Notes: a model not told the origin generated them from the sequence alone. A stretch of DNA of 64,000 nt from Kribbella sp. NBC_00382 (GCF_036067295.1 NZ_CP107954.1:5580001-5644000), one strand, 5' to 3'; counted from the stretch's first letter, positions 24,806 to 33,866 are shown. A program made the numbers and translations.

Positions 24806-26004
24806 GCACGATCCTGGTCGCCGGGGGTGGCATCGGCGGACTCGCGACGGCGGTGTCGCTCGCCGAGTGCGGCCACCGGGTCGTCGTCCTCGAACGGCAA
24901 GCGGCTTTCGCCGAGCTCGGCGCCGGTATCCAGATCGGCCCCAACGGGTTCCGGGCGATGGACCTGCTCGGCATCGGCGACGAGGTCCGCGAGCGGGCGG
25001 TCTACATCGACGAACTGCGATTCATGGACGGTACTACCGGGCAGCGCGTGCAGAGTCTGCGACTGGACGACGACTACCGCGCCCGCTTCGGCAACCCGTA
25101 CGCCGTAGTCGCCCGCGCCGACCTGTATGCCCCACTGCTCGCCGCGGCCCAACGGTCACCGCTGATCGAGCTGCGGAGCGACTGCGCGGTATCGGGCTAT
25201 CAGCAGGACGCGGACGGCGTCACCCTGCAGCTGGCCAAGGGCGAAAGTATCCGGGGCGACCTGCTGGTCGGTGCCGATGGCATCAGGTCCACGATCCGGC
25301 GGCAACTGGTCGGCGACGGCGAGCCGCGGGTGTCAGGGCACACCATCTACCGGTCCGTCATCCCGATGGAGCTGGTCCCCGAGGACCTCCGCTGGCACGC
25401 GGTCACCCTGTGGGCCGGGCCGAAGTGGCACTTCGTGCACTACCCGATCGCCGGTGGGACGCTGCTGAACCTGGCAGCCACTCGAGACGACAGCGCGTCA
25501 GTGGCGGTGGCAGGTCAGCCGGCCGAGCGTTCACACGTGCTCGGGCAGTTCCCGGATCTGGGCGAGACAGCCCGGCGACTGCTGGAGCTCGGGGCCGACT
25601 GGCGGGTCTGGGTGCTCTGCGACCGGGACCCGATCACGGAGTGGTCCGATGGCCGGGTAGTCCTCCTCGGCGATGCTGCGCACCCGATGCTGCAGTACGC
25701 GGCTCAGGGCGCCTGTATGGCCCTCGAGGACGCCGTGCTGCTGGGTGAGCTGCTCGACTGCCCGGACGGCGAGGCGCAGTACCAGCTGGAGCGGTTCGTC
25801 GAGGCCCGGCGCGATCGCACTGGGCAGACGACCCTGGTCGCGCGGGAGCTCGGGACGCAGCTGTACCACCCTGCCGGCGAGGCCAGGGTGGTACGCAACG
25901 ACATGCTGTCCGGGCTGTCGGTCGAGCAACTACAGGACAAGGTCGCCTGGCTGCACGGGTTCGACGCCGCCCGGGTACCAGATCTGAGTTCTAGCGGACG
26001 GTGA
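24802..26004 (+). CDS. FAD-dependent monooxygenase, salicylate/3-hydroxybenzoate hydroxylase-like
   Basis: The 400-residue class A flavoprotein monooxygenase overlaps phzE by an ATGA. It shows the N-terminal GGGIGGLATAVSLAE, an ELGAGIQIGPNGFRAM segment typical of salicylate and 3-hydroxybenzoate 6-hydroxylases, GADGIRSTIR, and LLGDAAHPMLQYAAQGA. As the last gene of the operon it probably hydroxylates, or oxidatively decarboxylates, 3-hydroxyanthranilate. Its end overlaps the convergent secreted-protein gene by 14 bases, marking the right border of the cluster. Confidence 0.88.
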   Translation: MSTILVAGGGIGGLATAVSLAECGHRVVVLERQAAFAELGAGIQIGPNGFRAMDLLGIGDEVRERAVYIDELRFMDGTTGQRVQSLRLDDDYRARFGNPYAVVARADLYAPLLAAAQRSPLIELRSDCAVSGYQQDADGVTLQLAKGESIRGDLLVGADGIRSTIRRQLVGDGEPRVSGHTIYRSVIPMELVPEDLRWHAVTLWAGPKWHFVHYPIAGGTLLNLAATRDDSASVAVAGQPAERSHVLGQFPDLGETARRLLELGADWRVWVLCDRDPITEWSDGRVVLLGDAAHPMLQYAAQGACMALEDAVLLGELLDCPDGEAQYQLERFVEARRDRTGQTTLVARELGTQLYHPAGEARVVRNDMLSGLSVEQLQDKVAWLHGFDAARVPDLSSSGR

Positions 26005-27493
26005 CGGTCGCGAAACCGCCTCGGACGGTGTTGTTGCCGTCGGAGACCTCGATCCGGTACATCTGCGAAGTACCGGACGGGGCCGTGGTGTCGGTCAGGG
26101 TGACGTTCGGGCGGCTCCAGAAGGTGGAGTTCGCCGTCGTGGTCGCGACGACCGTGTTGGAGCCGCTCCGCAGCAGCCGGTAGGTCAGGGTGATGTCGTC
26201 CTTGTCCAGCGACGTCTGGACGGTCGCCTGCACCCGGCCGGCCGTCGTACTGGACAGGGTCGGCAGGACCGGGCCTAGCGGCGCAGCGCCCGCACCCAGG
26301 TTGGTGAAGCGGGTCAGGCCCTGCTGGCCTGCTCCGTTGACCGTGGTGAAGTCGCCACCGACCCACAGGTCCGAGCCGCCGGTTGCCGAGACGAGCGGGC
26401 CGACCTCGGTGGGCGGGCCTGCGTTCGTGTTCGGGAACCAGGGACCGAGGCTGCCGTCGGCTGGGTTCTGCAGGAGCAGGAAGTGGGCTCCAGTGCCGTC
26501 CGGGAAGGCCCCCGGGCAGCTGTGCGCGTGCGAGCCCTTGAACAGCCAGCCGTTGACCATCGTGATCGTCTCGGTGGCGCCGAGGCAGGTGTTCTTCCAG
26601 ACCAGGTTGCCGGTGGCGATGTTCGCCGCCCAGGTCCCGTCGAAGCAGCCGCCGCCGTCACCGGCGTTGGAGAAGTACACGACCCCGCCGCTGGTCTCGA
26701 TGTCCTTGACCCGCGTCGTGCAGCCCGGCTTCGGCACCGGCACCGCGGTAGAAGCCGCGAACGGCAGCAGTGCGCCGGTCGAGTTGTCGACGCTGGCCAC
26801 GGCCCAGTGGGCCACGCCGCCGACCTTGGCGAAGGTGCCGCCCAGGTAGACCTTGGAGTTGTCGTCGGCCGCGTCGATCGCGTAGACATCTGCGTCGGCG
26901 TTCGGGTTCCACGGCAACAGACTGCCGTCGACCATGCTGATCGCCGCGGCGCGGTTGCGCGCGACGTTGTTGACCAGGCCGAACGAGCCACCGAAGTACA
27001 GGCTGGTACCGCCGACAGCCAGCGTCTTGACCCGGTACGAGACGTTCGGCTTGATGTTGGGCAGCAGCGCTCCCGTGGTCGCGTCGAAGGCGGCGATCCG
27101 GTTGCGGACCTGGCCGTCGACGCGGGTGAAGTCGCCGCCGATGTAGATCTTCGAGCCATCGGGCGACGCCACGATCGACCAGACGAAGTTGTTCACGTCG
27201 TGGTTGAAGGTGGTGTCGAGCGCGCCGGTGGTCTGGTTGAAGGCCGCCAGGTAGGTCCGGACGGTCTGGCTGGTGCCGGGTGCGGCGCCAGGCGGGCGGA
27301 CCCGGGTGAACCGGCCGCCGACGAACGCCTTGCCCTTGGCCACCGCCAGACCGAGCACGCTCGCGTCGGTCTGCCAGGTGGAGCCCGCCACCGCGGTGAG
27401 CGAGGCTCCGGTACCAGGTGCCGGCAGCGCGGGCAGGATGGCCAGCGCGAGCCCTGCCGCACCGAGTGCAGCAGTGATTCTTCGTAATCTCAT
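25991..27493 (-). CDS. Secreted beta-propeller-like repeat protein, short form (paralog 1)
   Basis: The 500-residue protein has a signal peptide (about 1-30, RRITAALGAAGLALAILPAL). Repeats in the style VYVGGRFTTV...NRIAAFDATTGAL recur about every 45-55 residues (delta-60/propeller-like). A Cys-bearing central block (GDGGGCFDGTW, CLGATETI, HAHSC) follows, and a C-terminal fibronectin-like domain of about 90 residues. There is no LamG domain. GGGGGG lies eight bases before the ATG. It is one of four adjacent paralogs on the same strand. The function is unknown; extracellular matrix or carbohydrate contact is a guess. Confidence 0.85.
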   Translation of the reverse strand: MRLRRITAALGAAGLALAILPALPAPGTGASLTAVAGSTWQTDASVLGLAVAKGKAFVGGRFTRVRPPGAAPGTSQTVRTYLAAFNQTTGALDTTFNHDVNNFVWSIVASPDGSKIYIGGDFTRVDGQVRNRIAAFDATTGALLPNIKPNVSYRVKTLAVGGTSLYFGGSFGLVNNVARNRAAAISMVDGSLLPWNPNADADVYAIDAADDNSKVYLGGTFAKVGGVAHWAVASVDNSTGALLPFAASTAVPVPKPGCTTRVKDIETSGGVVYFSNAGDGGGCFDGTWAANIATGNLVWKNTCLGATETITMVNGWLFKGSHAHSCPGAFPDGTGAHFLLLQNPADGSLGPWFPNTNAGPPTEVGPLVSATGGSDLWVGGDFTTVNGAGQQGLTRFTNLGAGAAPLGPVLPTLSSTTAGRVQATVQTSLDKDDITLTYRLLRSGSNTVVATTTANSTFWSRPNVTLTDTTAPSGTSQMYRIEVSDGNNTVRGGFATVTVR

Positions 27494-27508
27494 GTGTGTT
27501 CCCCCCTT

Positions 27509-27537
27509 GGGAGTGCCGGACCCCCTCCGGCACTCCC
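27509..27537 (-). terminator. Hairpin between secreted paralogs 2 and 1
   Basis: GGGAGTGCCGG and CCGGCACTCCC are perfect complements around a seven-base loop. The hairpin lies six bases after the stop of the upstream leftward gene. Confidence 0.8.
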
Positions 27538-27542
27538 TTTAT

Positions 27543-29735
27543 CTAGCGAGCGTCGTAATGCGTTACGACTTGGTCCGCATCCAGCGCGATCGGGTAGACG
27601 GCGACCTCGTCGACAGTGCCGTTGATGCCGGCGTTGGACGGGCCGTTCGGCCAGCCGCCCAGGTTGTCGGCGCCGATCCGCCAGTAGCCGGTGTAGCCCT
27701 CAGCGGCCGCGGTGTTCTGGGTGCCCTGCAGGACACCGTCCAGGTAGAAGTTCTGCGCACCCGGCGAGAACGTGCCGACCACGTGGTGCCACTGGCCGTC
27801 GTTGGTGCCCGGCGCCGAGCTGATCGTCCGGGTCGAGCCGTCGTACAGGCCGAACACCACCGTGCCGTCGTTCTGCAGGTAGATGTGCCGGTCGTACTGA
27901 CTGCTGGTCCCGTTCGCGCTGTTGCCGAAGCCAACGATCTTGCCGCCGCCGGTCGAGGTGGTCTTGTACCAGGCCTCGACGCTGAAGTTCTGCGGCTGGC
28001 TGAACACGGTCTGCCCGATCATCCGGCCGGACCCGTCGAAGTCACCAGCGGTGTTACCGCCACTGGTCAGTACGCCGGGAACGCCCAGCGTCACCCCGGA
28101 GTACGGGCCGGTGTTGCCCTGGCCGGACGAGTCGGTCGCGTTGGCCGTCCCATTGGCCTCACCGAGCCGCCAGTACGCCGTCGGGCCGTCCGCCATCACC
28201 TGCTGGTCGTACGGGGCGTCCACGCTGGCCACGGTCACCGCTGCCGAGTAGTCACCGCGCAGGGTGTTGTTCCCGTCGGTCACCTCGATCCGGTAGACCT
28301 GCGAGGAGCCTGGGGTCAGCCCGGTGTCGGTGAAGGACAGCCAGGGCCGGTTCCAGAACCGCGAGTCGGCCGTGTACGTGGCAACGACGGTGTTGCTGAA
28401 GCTGCGCAGTACCCGGTAGGTCAGCGTGATGTCGTCGTTGTCGACGACGGTCTGGAAGTTCACCTTGACCTGGCCGGCCTTGTAGCTGACCGGGACGACC
28501 TTGGCCGGCTTGGCCGGGGCCGCGCCTGCTCCGGTGTTGGTGAAGCGCGCCAGACTCTGCTGACCGGCTCCGTTGACCGTGGTGAAGTCGCCGCCGACCC
28601 AGAGGTCGGTACCGCCGGTCGCGGACACCAGTGGGCCGACGACGGTCGGGCCGCCGGTGTTGGTGTTCGGGAACCAGGGACCGAGTTCACCCGTGTCGAG
28701 GTTCTGGGTGAGCAGGTAGCGACCTGCTCCCTGCGGGAACCCGTTGCCGCCCTGGTAGCTGCAGTCGTGGGCGTGCGAGCCCTTGTAGAGCCAGCCGCTC
28801 ACGACGGTGACCGTCTCGGTCGCGCCGAGGCAGTTGCTCCGCCACACCAGGTTGCCTGAGGCGACGTCGGCCGCCCAGGTCCCGTCGAAGCAGCCGCCAC
28901 CGTCACCGGCGTTGGCGAAGTACACCCGGTCGCCGCTGGTCTCGATGTCCTTGACCCGCGAGGTGCAGCCGGCGTTCGGAGCCGGTACTGCGCTCGCCGC
29001 CGCGAAAGGCTGCAGGGAACCGTCAGTCGGGTCCAGACTTGCCACGGCCCAACTCGAAGTACCGTTGATGGTCGCGAACGTGCCGCCCACATACACCTTG
29101 CTGCCGTCGTCGGCCGCGTCGATCGCGTAGACGTCGTTGTCCGCCTGGGGAGCCCAGGGGAGGAGCGCGGCAGTGCTCGTGGTGACCGCCGCCAGGCGCG
29201 GCCGGGCGATGTTGTTGACGAGCCCGAACGAGCCGCCCAGATAGACCGTGCTGCCGGAGACGGCGAGCGCCTTGACCCGGTACGACACCGACGGCTTCCA
29301 GTTGGAGACCAGGGCGCCGGTCGCGGTGTCGAACGCGGCGACCCGGTTGCGGGTCTGGCCGTCGACAGTGGTGAAGTCGCCGCCGACGAAGACCCGGGAA
29401 CCGTCGGCCGTGGCCGCGATCGCCCAGACCATCCCGTTCAGGGTGTGGTTGAACCCGGTGTCCAGCGCGCCGGTGCTCTGGTTGAACGCGGCCAGATAGG
29501 TCCGCGCGGTCTCACTCGTGCCGGCTGCCGCACCCGGTGGCCGGACTGTGGTGAATCGTCCCCCTACGTACGCCTTGCCGTTCGCCACCGCGAGTCCTTG
29601 CACGCTGGCGTTGGTCTGCCACGCCGGACTCGTCAGAGCCGACAGCGAAGCGCCGATGCTCTGGGCCGGTGCTGCTGGTGACAGCAACGCTGCCACCAGC
29701 AGTCCGCCCAGCGCGAATATCCCCACCTTCTTCAA
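27543..29735 (-). CDS. Secreted beta-propeller-like protein with LamG-like domain, long form (paralog 2)
   Basis: The TTG at 29735 (LKKVGIFALGG) is preferred because GAGGGGGGA lies just upstream; the longer frame runs into the preceding terminator. The 730-residue product has a signal peptide, the same propeller-like repeats and Cys block (GGGCFDGTWAADV, CLGATE) as its neighbours, and a fibronectin-like domain at about 420-505. A C-terminal concanavalin-like LamG module (about 515-730) contains AYWRLGEANGTA, FSVEAWYKTT and WHHVVGTFSPG. LamG-type modules usually bind glycans or proteins at the cell surface. Confidence 0.85.
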   Translation of the reverse strand: MKKVGIFALGGLLVAALLSPAAPAQSIGASLSALTSPAWQTNASVQGLAVANGKAYVGGRFTTVRPPGAAAGTSETARTYLAAFNQSTGALDTGFNHTLNGMVWAIAATADGSRVFVGGDFTTVDGQTRNRVAAFDTATGALVSNWKPSVSYRVKALAVSGSTVYLGGSFGLVNNIARPRLAAVTTSTAALLPWAPQADNDVYAIDAADDGSKVYVGGTFATINGTSSWAVASLDPTDGSLQPFAAASAVPAPNAGCTSRVKDIETSGDRVYFANAGDGGGCFDGTWAADVASGNLVWRSNCLGATETVTVVSGWLYKGSHAHDCSYQGGNGFPQGAGRYLLTQNLDTGELGPWFPNTNTGGPTVVGPLVSATGGTDLWVGGDFTTVNGAGQQSLARFTNTGAGAAPAKPAKVVPVSYKAGQVKVNFQTVVDNDDITLTYRVLRSFSNTVVATYTADSRFWNRPWLSFTDTGLTPGSSQVYRIEVTDGNNTLRGDYSAAVTVASVDAPYDQQVMADGPTAYWRLGEANGTANATDSSGQGNTGPYSGVTLGVPGVLTSGGNTAGDFDGSGRMIGQTVFSQPQNFSVEAWYKTTSTGGGKIVGFGNSANGTSSQYDRHIYLQNDGTVVFGLYDGSTRTISSAPGTNDGQWHHVVGTFSPGAQNFYLDGVLQGTQNTAAAEGYTGYWRIGADNLGGWPNGPSNAGINGTVDEVAVYPIALDADQVVTHYDAR

Positions 29736-29756
29736 GACATCCCCCCTCAAGGATGT

Positions 29757-29786
29757 ACTCCCAGGCCGCCTGGTGCGGCCGGGAGT
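29757..29786 (-). terminator. Hairpin between secreted paralogs 3 and 2
   Basis: ACTCCC-GGCCGC and GCGGCC-GGGAGT pair with a single unpaired base around a five-base loop. It lies between the stop of paralog 3 and the start of paralog 2. Confidence 0.75.
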
Positions 29787-29799
29787 CACATGCCCGGGC

Positions 29800-31323
29800 T
29801 CACTTCACCTTCACGGCGATCGCCGGGCCCTTCATGATGTTTCTTCCGTCGTGGATCTCGACGTGGTAGCTGACCGACTGGCCCTTCTTGACGCCCTTGT
29901 CGACGACCGTGATCGTCTTGCGCGTCTGCCAGTAGTACGTGGTGAACTTCTGCGAGCTGATGTTGGTCGCCCCGCGGAACACGTTGTAGGTCAGAGTCAG
30001 GTTGTCCAGGTCGTAGCTGTCCTTGAAGCTGATGGACACCTGGTTGGTCACTGCGGTCGACAGGGTCGGGACCTTCGGTGCCGCCGGCGCCGCGCCCCCC
30101 GCGGCGTTGGTGAACCGGGTCAGGCCCTGCTGGACCTTGCCGTTGACGTGCAGGAAGTCGCCGCCGACCCACAGGTCGTTGCCACCGGAAGCGAACGCCA
30201 GCGGGCCGACCTGGGTGGTGCTGTTCGGGTTGGCGTCGGTGTTCGGGAACCACGGCCCGATCTTGCCGTCGATCCCGCTCTCCACCAGCAGGTAGTGCGT
30301 GCCGGTCCCGTCCGGGAAGGCGCCGCTAGAGCTGCAGTTGTGGGCGTGCGAGCCCTTGTAGACCCAGTTGCCGATCGCCTTGATCGCCTCGGTCGCGCCC
30401 AGGCACTTGTTCTGCCAGAGCAGCTTGCCGGTCGCGGCGTCCGCGGCCAGCACGCCGTCGTAGCAGCCGCCGCCGTCGCCGCCGTTGGAGACGAAGACCT
30501 TGGTACCGAGCGTGTCGATGTCCTTGACCCGGGTGGTGCATTTGAGCGTCGGCTTCGGGATCGCCGCCGCGGCCGGGAAGGCGAACGCGTTGCCGCGGCC
30601 GTTGTCGACCATCGCCAGCGAGTAGTGGTCCTTGCCGTTGATCGTGGTGAACGGCCCGCCGACGAACACCCGGGTGCCGTTGTCGGACAGGTCGATCGCG
30701 TACACGTCGTCGTCGGCGTTCGGGTTCCACGGCAGCAGGTCGCCCTGGATCAGCCGGACCGCGGCCAGGTGGTTGCGGACGGTGTTGTCGACCCGGCCGA
30801 ACGAGCCGCCGAAGAAGACGCTGTTACCGAAGATCGCGATCGCCTTGACCCGGGTCGCGACGGACGCGTCCCAGGCGGAGACCAGCTTGCCGGTGGCAAC
30901 GCTGAACATCGCGATGTGGTTGCGCTTGATCCCGTTCACGGTGGTGAAGTCGCCACCGATCACGACCCACTTGGCGTCCGGGCTGGTCGCGATCGCCCAG
31001 ACGGCGCCGTTCAGCTTCGGCGCGAACGCCAGCGGCGCGCCGGTGGTCCGGTTGAAGGCGGCCACATAGGTACGGACCGCCTCACCCTGGCCGGCCGCCT
31101 TGCCGGGCTGCCGGATCCGGGTGAACAGGCCGCCGGCATAGACCACATTGCCGGCGGTCGCGAGCGCGTTCACGCTGGAGTTGGTCTGCCACGACGTCTG
31201 CTTGATCGCCGACACGGCCGAACCGAAGCCGCCGTTGGCGGCTTGGACCGGTGGCCCGGACGGGATCAGCGCCGCGGCGAGCACCGCGGCGACCGTGACA
31301 ACTGCCAGAACTAACTTCTTCAT
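29800..31323 (-). CDS. Secreted beta-propeller-like repeat protein, short form (paralog 3)
   Basis: The ATG at 31323 is preceded by AAGGAAG. The 507-residue protein has a signal peptide (KKLVLAVVTVAAVLAAALIP), propeller-like repeats such as VFVGGPFTTINGK, and the family Cys block (CTTRVKD, GGGCYDGVLA, CLGATEAI, HNCSS). Its C-terminal fibronectin-like domain is rich in Lys. It lacks LamG, like paralog 1, but is the most divergent of the four (KLNGAVWAIATSPDAKWV). The function is unknown. Confidence 0.85.
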   Translation of the reverse strand: MKKLVLAVVTVAAVLAAALIPSGPPVQAANGGFGSAVSAIKQTSWQTNSSVNALATAGNVVYAGGLFTRIRQPGKAAGQGEAVRTYVAAFNRTTGAPLAFAPKLNGAVWAIATSPDAKWVVIGGDFTTVNGIKRNHIAMFSVATGKLVSAWDASVATRVKAIAIFGNSVFFGGSFGRVDNTVRNHLAAVRLIQGDLLPWNPNADDDVYAIDLSDNGTRVFVGGPFTTINGKDHYSLAMVDNGRGNAFAFPAAAAIPKPTLKCTTRVKDIDTLGTKVFVSNGGDGGGCYDGVLAADAATGKLLWQNKCLGATEAIKAIGNWVYKGSHAHNCSSSGAFPDGTGTHYLLVESGIDGKIGPWFPNTDANPNSTTQVGPLAFASGGNDLWVGGDFLHVNGKVQQGLTRFTNAAGGAAPAAPKVPTLSTAVTNQVSISFKDSYDLDNLTLTYNVFRGATNISSQKFTTYYWQTRKTITVVDKGVKKGQSVSYHVEIHDGRNIMKGPAIAVKVK

Positions 31324-31375
31324 CAACTTCCTTAGGACTGGGCGGGGGGAAAGTCCATTAGCGTCCGTAACCTAG

Positions 31376-31416
31376 CGCCGGTGGGAACCCGACTGGAAGT
31401 CAGGCTCCCACCGGCG
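31376..31416 (-). terminator. Hairpin between secreted paralogs 4 and 3
   Basis: CGCCGGTGGGA and TCCCACCGGCG are perfect complements, with weak pairing in the inner part. It lies about 65 bases past the stop of paralog 4 on the minus strand. Confidence 0.8.
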
Positions 31417-31479
31417 TTATGACTTTGTGCTATGAAGCTTTCGCCGTCCGCTCAGCGTGCGCTTCCGCGTGGCTGCTGG

Positions 31480-33693
31480 TCAGCCGGCGTTGTAGTGAGC
31501 TGTGACCTGGCCGGCGGTGAGCGCGTACGGGTAGACCGCCGCTTCGTCGATGACCATGCCGGTCTGGGTCGCGCCGCCACCTGACCAGCTGCTGGTGGTG
31601 TCGTTGCCGACTCGCCACCAACCGTAGTACAGGGAGGCCTGCCCGATCGTCTGGCTGCCGGCCAACACGCCGTCGATGTAGAGCTTCATCGCGCCGTTGT
31701 CGTAGGTGCCGACCGCGTGGTGCCACGCGCTGTTGTTCTTGTTCGACACGCTGTTGATGGTGCGCTGGGTGCCGTCGTTGATACCGAACGTGACCTGGCC
31801 GTTCGAGCGCAGGTAGAGCATCCGGTCGTTGGCGCTGCTGTTCCCGGTCTTCGAGTTGCCGAAGCCGATGATCCGGCCGCCGCGGGTGATGCTCTGCTTG
31901 AACCAGGCCTCGACGGTGAACTGCTGCGGGAACGAGTAGGCCTTCTCGCCGATCATCCGGCCGGTGCTCGAGCTGGTCGTCGCCGCCGTGTTGCCGGCCA
32001 CCTTGCCCGCGGTGCCCAGCGTGATGCCGCTGAACGTGCCGTTGTTGCTCTGCCCGGAGGCGTCCACCGAGGTGGTCGTGCCGAGCGCCTCGCCGAGCCG
32101 CCAGTACGCCTGCGGCCCGTCGGCGTTGACGATCTGGTCGTACGCCGTGCTCGCGGTGCTCGCCACCGTCAGCGGGTCGGAGTAGTTGCCGCGGATCGTC
32201 GTACTGCCGTCCGAGACCTCGACCCGGTAGTTGGTCACCTCACCCGGCGTGACGTTCGTGTCGGTGTAGTGCAGCCAGGGCCGGTCCCACGGCGTCGACT
32301 TGGCGGACCAGGTCGCGATCGTGGTGTTGCTGAAGCCCTTGAGCAGCCGGTACGTCAGCGTGCTGTCGTCGTTGTCGTTGACCGTCGGGAAGTTGATCTG
32401 GACGACACCCGGCTGGACCGAGTACGGGAGCAACTTGGCCGGCTTGGCCGGCGCGGCGCCCGGGGTCGCGTTGGTGAAGCGGGTCAGACCCTGCTGGGCG
32501 ACACCGTTCGTGTGCAGGAAGTCGCCGCCGACCCACAGGTCCGAGCCGCCGGTCGCGAACGCCAGCGGACCGACGTTGGTGGTGCTGTCGGGGTCCGCGT
32601 CCGTGTTCGGGAACCAGGGGCCGAGCTTGCCGTCGACCGGGTTCTGGCTGAGCAGGAAGCGGTAGCCGAAGCCCTGAGGGAAGCCGCCGGCGCCCTGGTT
32701 GGCGCAGTCGTGCGAGTGCGAGCCCTTGTACAGCCAGCCGTTGACCATCTTGAGCGCCTCGGTGGCGCCCAGGCACTGGCTCTTCCACTTCAGAGCGCCG
32801 GTCGCGATGTCGGCCGCCCAGGTGCCGTCGAAGCAGCCGCCGCCGTCACCGCCGTTGCCGAAGTACACGGTGTCGCCGCTGGCGTCGATGGTCTTGACCC
32901 GGGTGGTGCAGGAGCCGTTCGGCGGCGGGACCGCGGACGAGCCCGGGAAGGGCAGGACCGCTCCGGTCACCGGGTCCAGGCTGGTGACGGTGTTCTGGCT
33001 GGTGCCGTTGACGGTGCTGAACTGGCCACCGGCGTACGCCTTGGAGCCGTCGTCGGCCACGTCCACGGCGTACACGTCGCCGTTCACGGAAGGCGCCCAG
33101 GGCAACAAGGTGCCGGTGTCCGCGGTCACCGCGGCGAGCCGGAGCCGGTCGACGCCGTTGACGAGCCCGAACGAGCCGCCGAAGTACACGGTGCTGCCGG
33201 AGACTGCGATCGACTTGACCCGGTACGAGACCGAGGGCTTCCAGTTCGCGACCAGCGCGCCGGTGGCGGTGTCGAAGGCGGCGATCCGGTTGCGGGTCTG
33301 GCCGTTGACGGTGGTGAAGTCACCGCCGACGAAGATCCGGGACCCGTCGGCCGACGCGGCCACGGCGTACACCTGGCCGTCGAGGACCGGGTTGAACGAC
33401 GCGACCAGGTTGCCGGTGGTCGAGTCGAAGGCCGCCAGGTACGCCTGGCCGACCTCGTTGCTGCCCAGCGGCGAGCCGGGCGGCCGGACGCTGGTGAAAC
33501 GCCCACCGGCGTACGCCTTGCCCGCGGCCACGGCGATGCCCTGCACGCTGGCATTGGTCTGCCAGACCGGGCTGTCCTGCGCGGAGAGCGAGGCCTCGAT
33601 GCTCTGGGCCGACGGTGCGAGCACCATGATGCCGGCCCCCGCCAGCAGCGCTCCGACTGCGCCCAGGCGCGCGAATAGCCATCTCTTCTTCAT
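31480..33693 (-). CDS. Secreted beta-propeller-like protein with LamG-like domain, long form (paralog 4)
   Basis: The 737-residue product starts MKKRWLFARLGAVGALL (signal peptide). It has the repeat block with FVGGDFTTVNGQTRNRIAAF, the Cys motifs (CTTRVKTID, GGGCFDGTWAADI, CLGATEAL, HDC) and a fibronectin-like segment. A C-terminal LamG module (about 520-737) contains AYWRLGEALGTT, FTVEAWFKQ and WHHAVGTYDNG. It is closest to paralog 2, so the four genes look like a duplicated short-long pair. GAGGGGGGA lies upstream of the start. It is divergent from the chain-length regulator gene. Confidence 0.85.
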   Translation of the reverse strand: MKKRWLFARLGAVGALLAGAGIMVLAPSAQSIEASLSAQDSPVWQTNASVQGIAVAAGKAYAGGRFTSVRPPGSPLGSNEVGQAYLAAFDSTTGNLVASFNPVLDGQVYAVAASADGSRIFVGGDFTTVNGQTRNRIAAFDTATGALVANWKPSVSYRVKSIAVSGSTVYFGGSFGLVNGVDRLRLAAVTADTGTLLPWAPSVNGDVYAVDVADDGSKAYAGGQFSTVNGTSQNTVTSLDPVTGAVLPFPGSSAVPPPNGSCTTRVKTIDASGDTVYFGNGGDGGGCFDGTWAADIATGALKWKSQCLGATEALKMVNGWLYKGSHSHDCANQGAGGFPQGFGYRFLLSQNPVDGKLGPWFPNTDADPDSTTNVGPLAFATGGSDLWVGGDFLHTNGVAQQGLTRFTNATPGAAPAKPAKLLPYSVQPGVVQINFPTVNDNDDSTLTYRLLKGFSNTTIATWSAKSTPWDRPWLHYTDTNVTPGEVTNYRVEVSDGSTTIRGNYSDPLTVASTASTAYDQIVNADGPQAYWRLGEALGTTTSVDASGQSNNGTFSGITLGTAGKVAGNTAATTSSSTGRMIGEKAYSFPQQFTVEAWFKQSITRGGRIIGFGNSKTGNSSANDRMLYLRSNGQVTFGINDGTQRTINSVSNKNNSAWHHAVGTYDNGAMKLYIDGVLAGSQTIGQASLYYGWWRVGNDTTSSWSGGGATQTGMVIDEAAVYPYALTAGQVTAHYNAG

Positions 33694-33853
33694 CCTGCGG
33701 TGTCCCCCCTCGGACAGGCGCCTACCCCGGCGCCCTACAAGTGATTCCCGTTGTTCGTGATCCCCAGAATTCCCCCGAGAACAGAGTAGGCCACAGAAAG
33801 TGAGCTTTGACCAGTCACCAAACGGTTATCGTCGGCGAGTTGCCAGCTTTCGT

Positions 33854-33866
33854 CACGTTGCGTGAA
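33854..33866. promoter_or_regulatory. BldD-like box A upstream of the chain-length regulator
   Basis: TCACGTTGCGTGA matches TnACnCwGnGTnA at eight of nine defined positions and is a near-palindrome. It is one of two such sites in this gap. Confidence 0.35.

Noticed and set aside
20280..26004. A complete phenazine cluster
   Set aside because: PhzC, PhzD and PhzE are clear, but PhzF, PhzA/B and PhzG are absent and a DhbA-like dehydrogenase takes the position after DHHA formation.
25991..26004. The 14-base overlap of two convergent genes as a sign of misassembly
   Set aside because: Both frames end with normal family C termini, and short tail overlaps occur elsewhere in the window (9534-9537, 54791-54801).
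27509..31416. The hairpins between secreted paralogs as a repeat array or CRISPR
   Set aside because: Each is a different sequence placed after a stop codon, so they are ordinary terminators.
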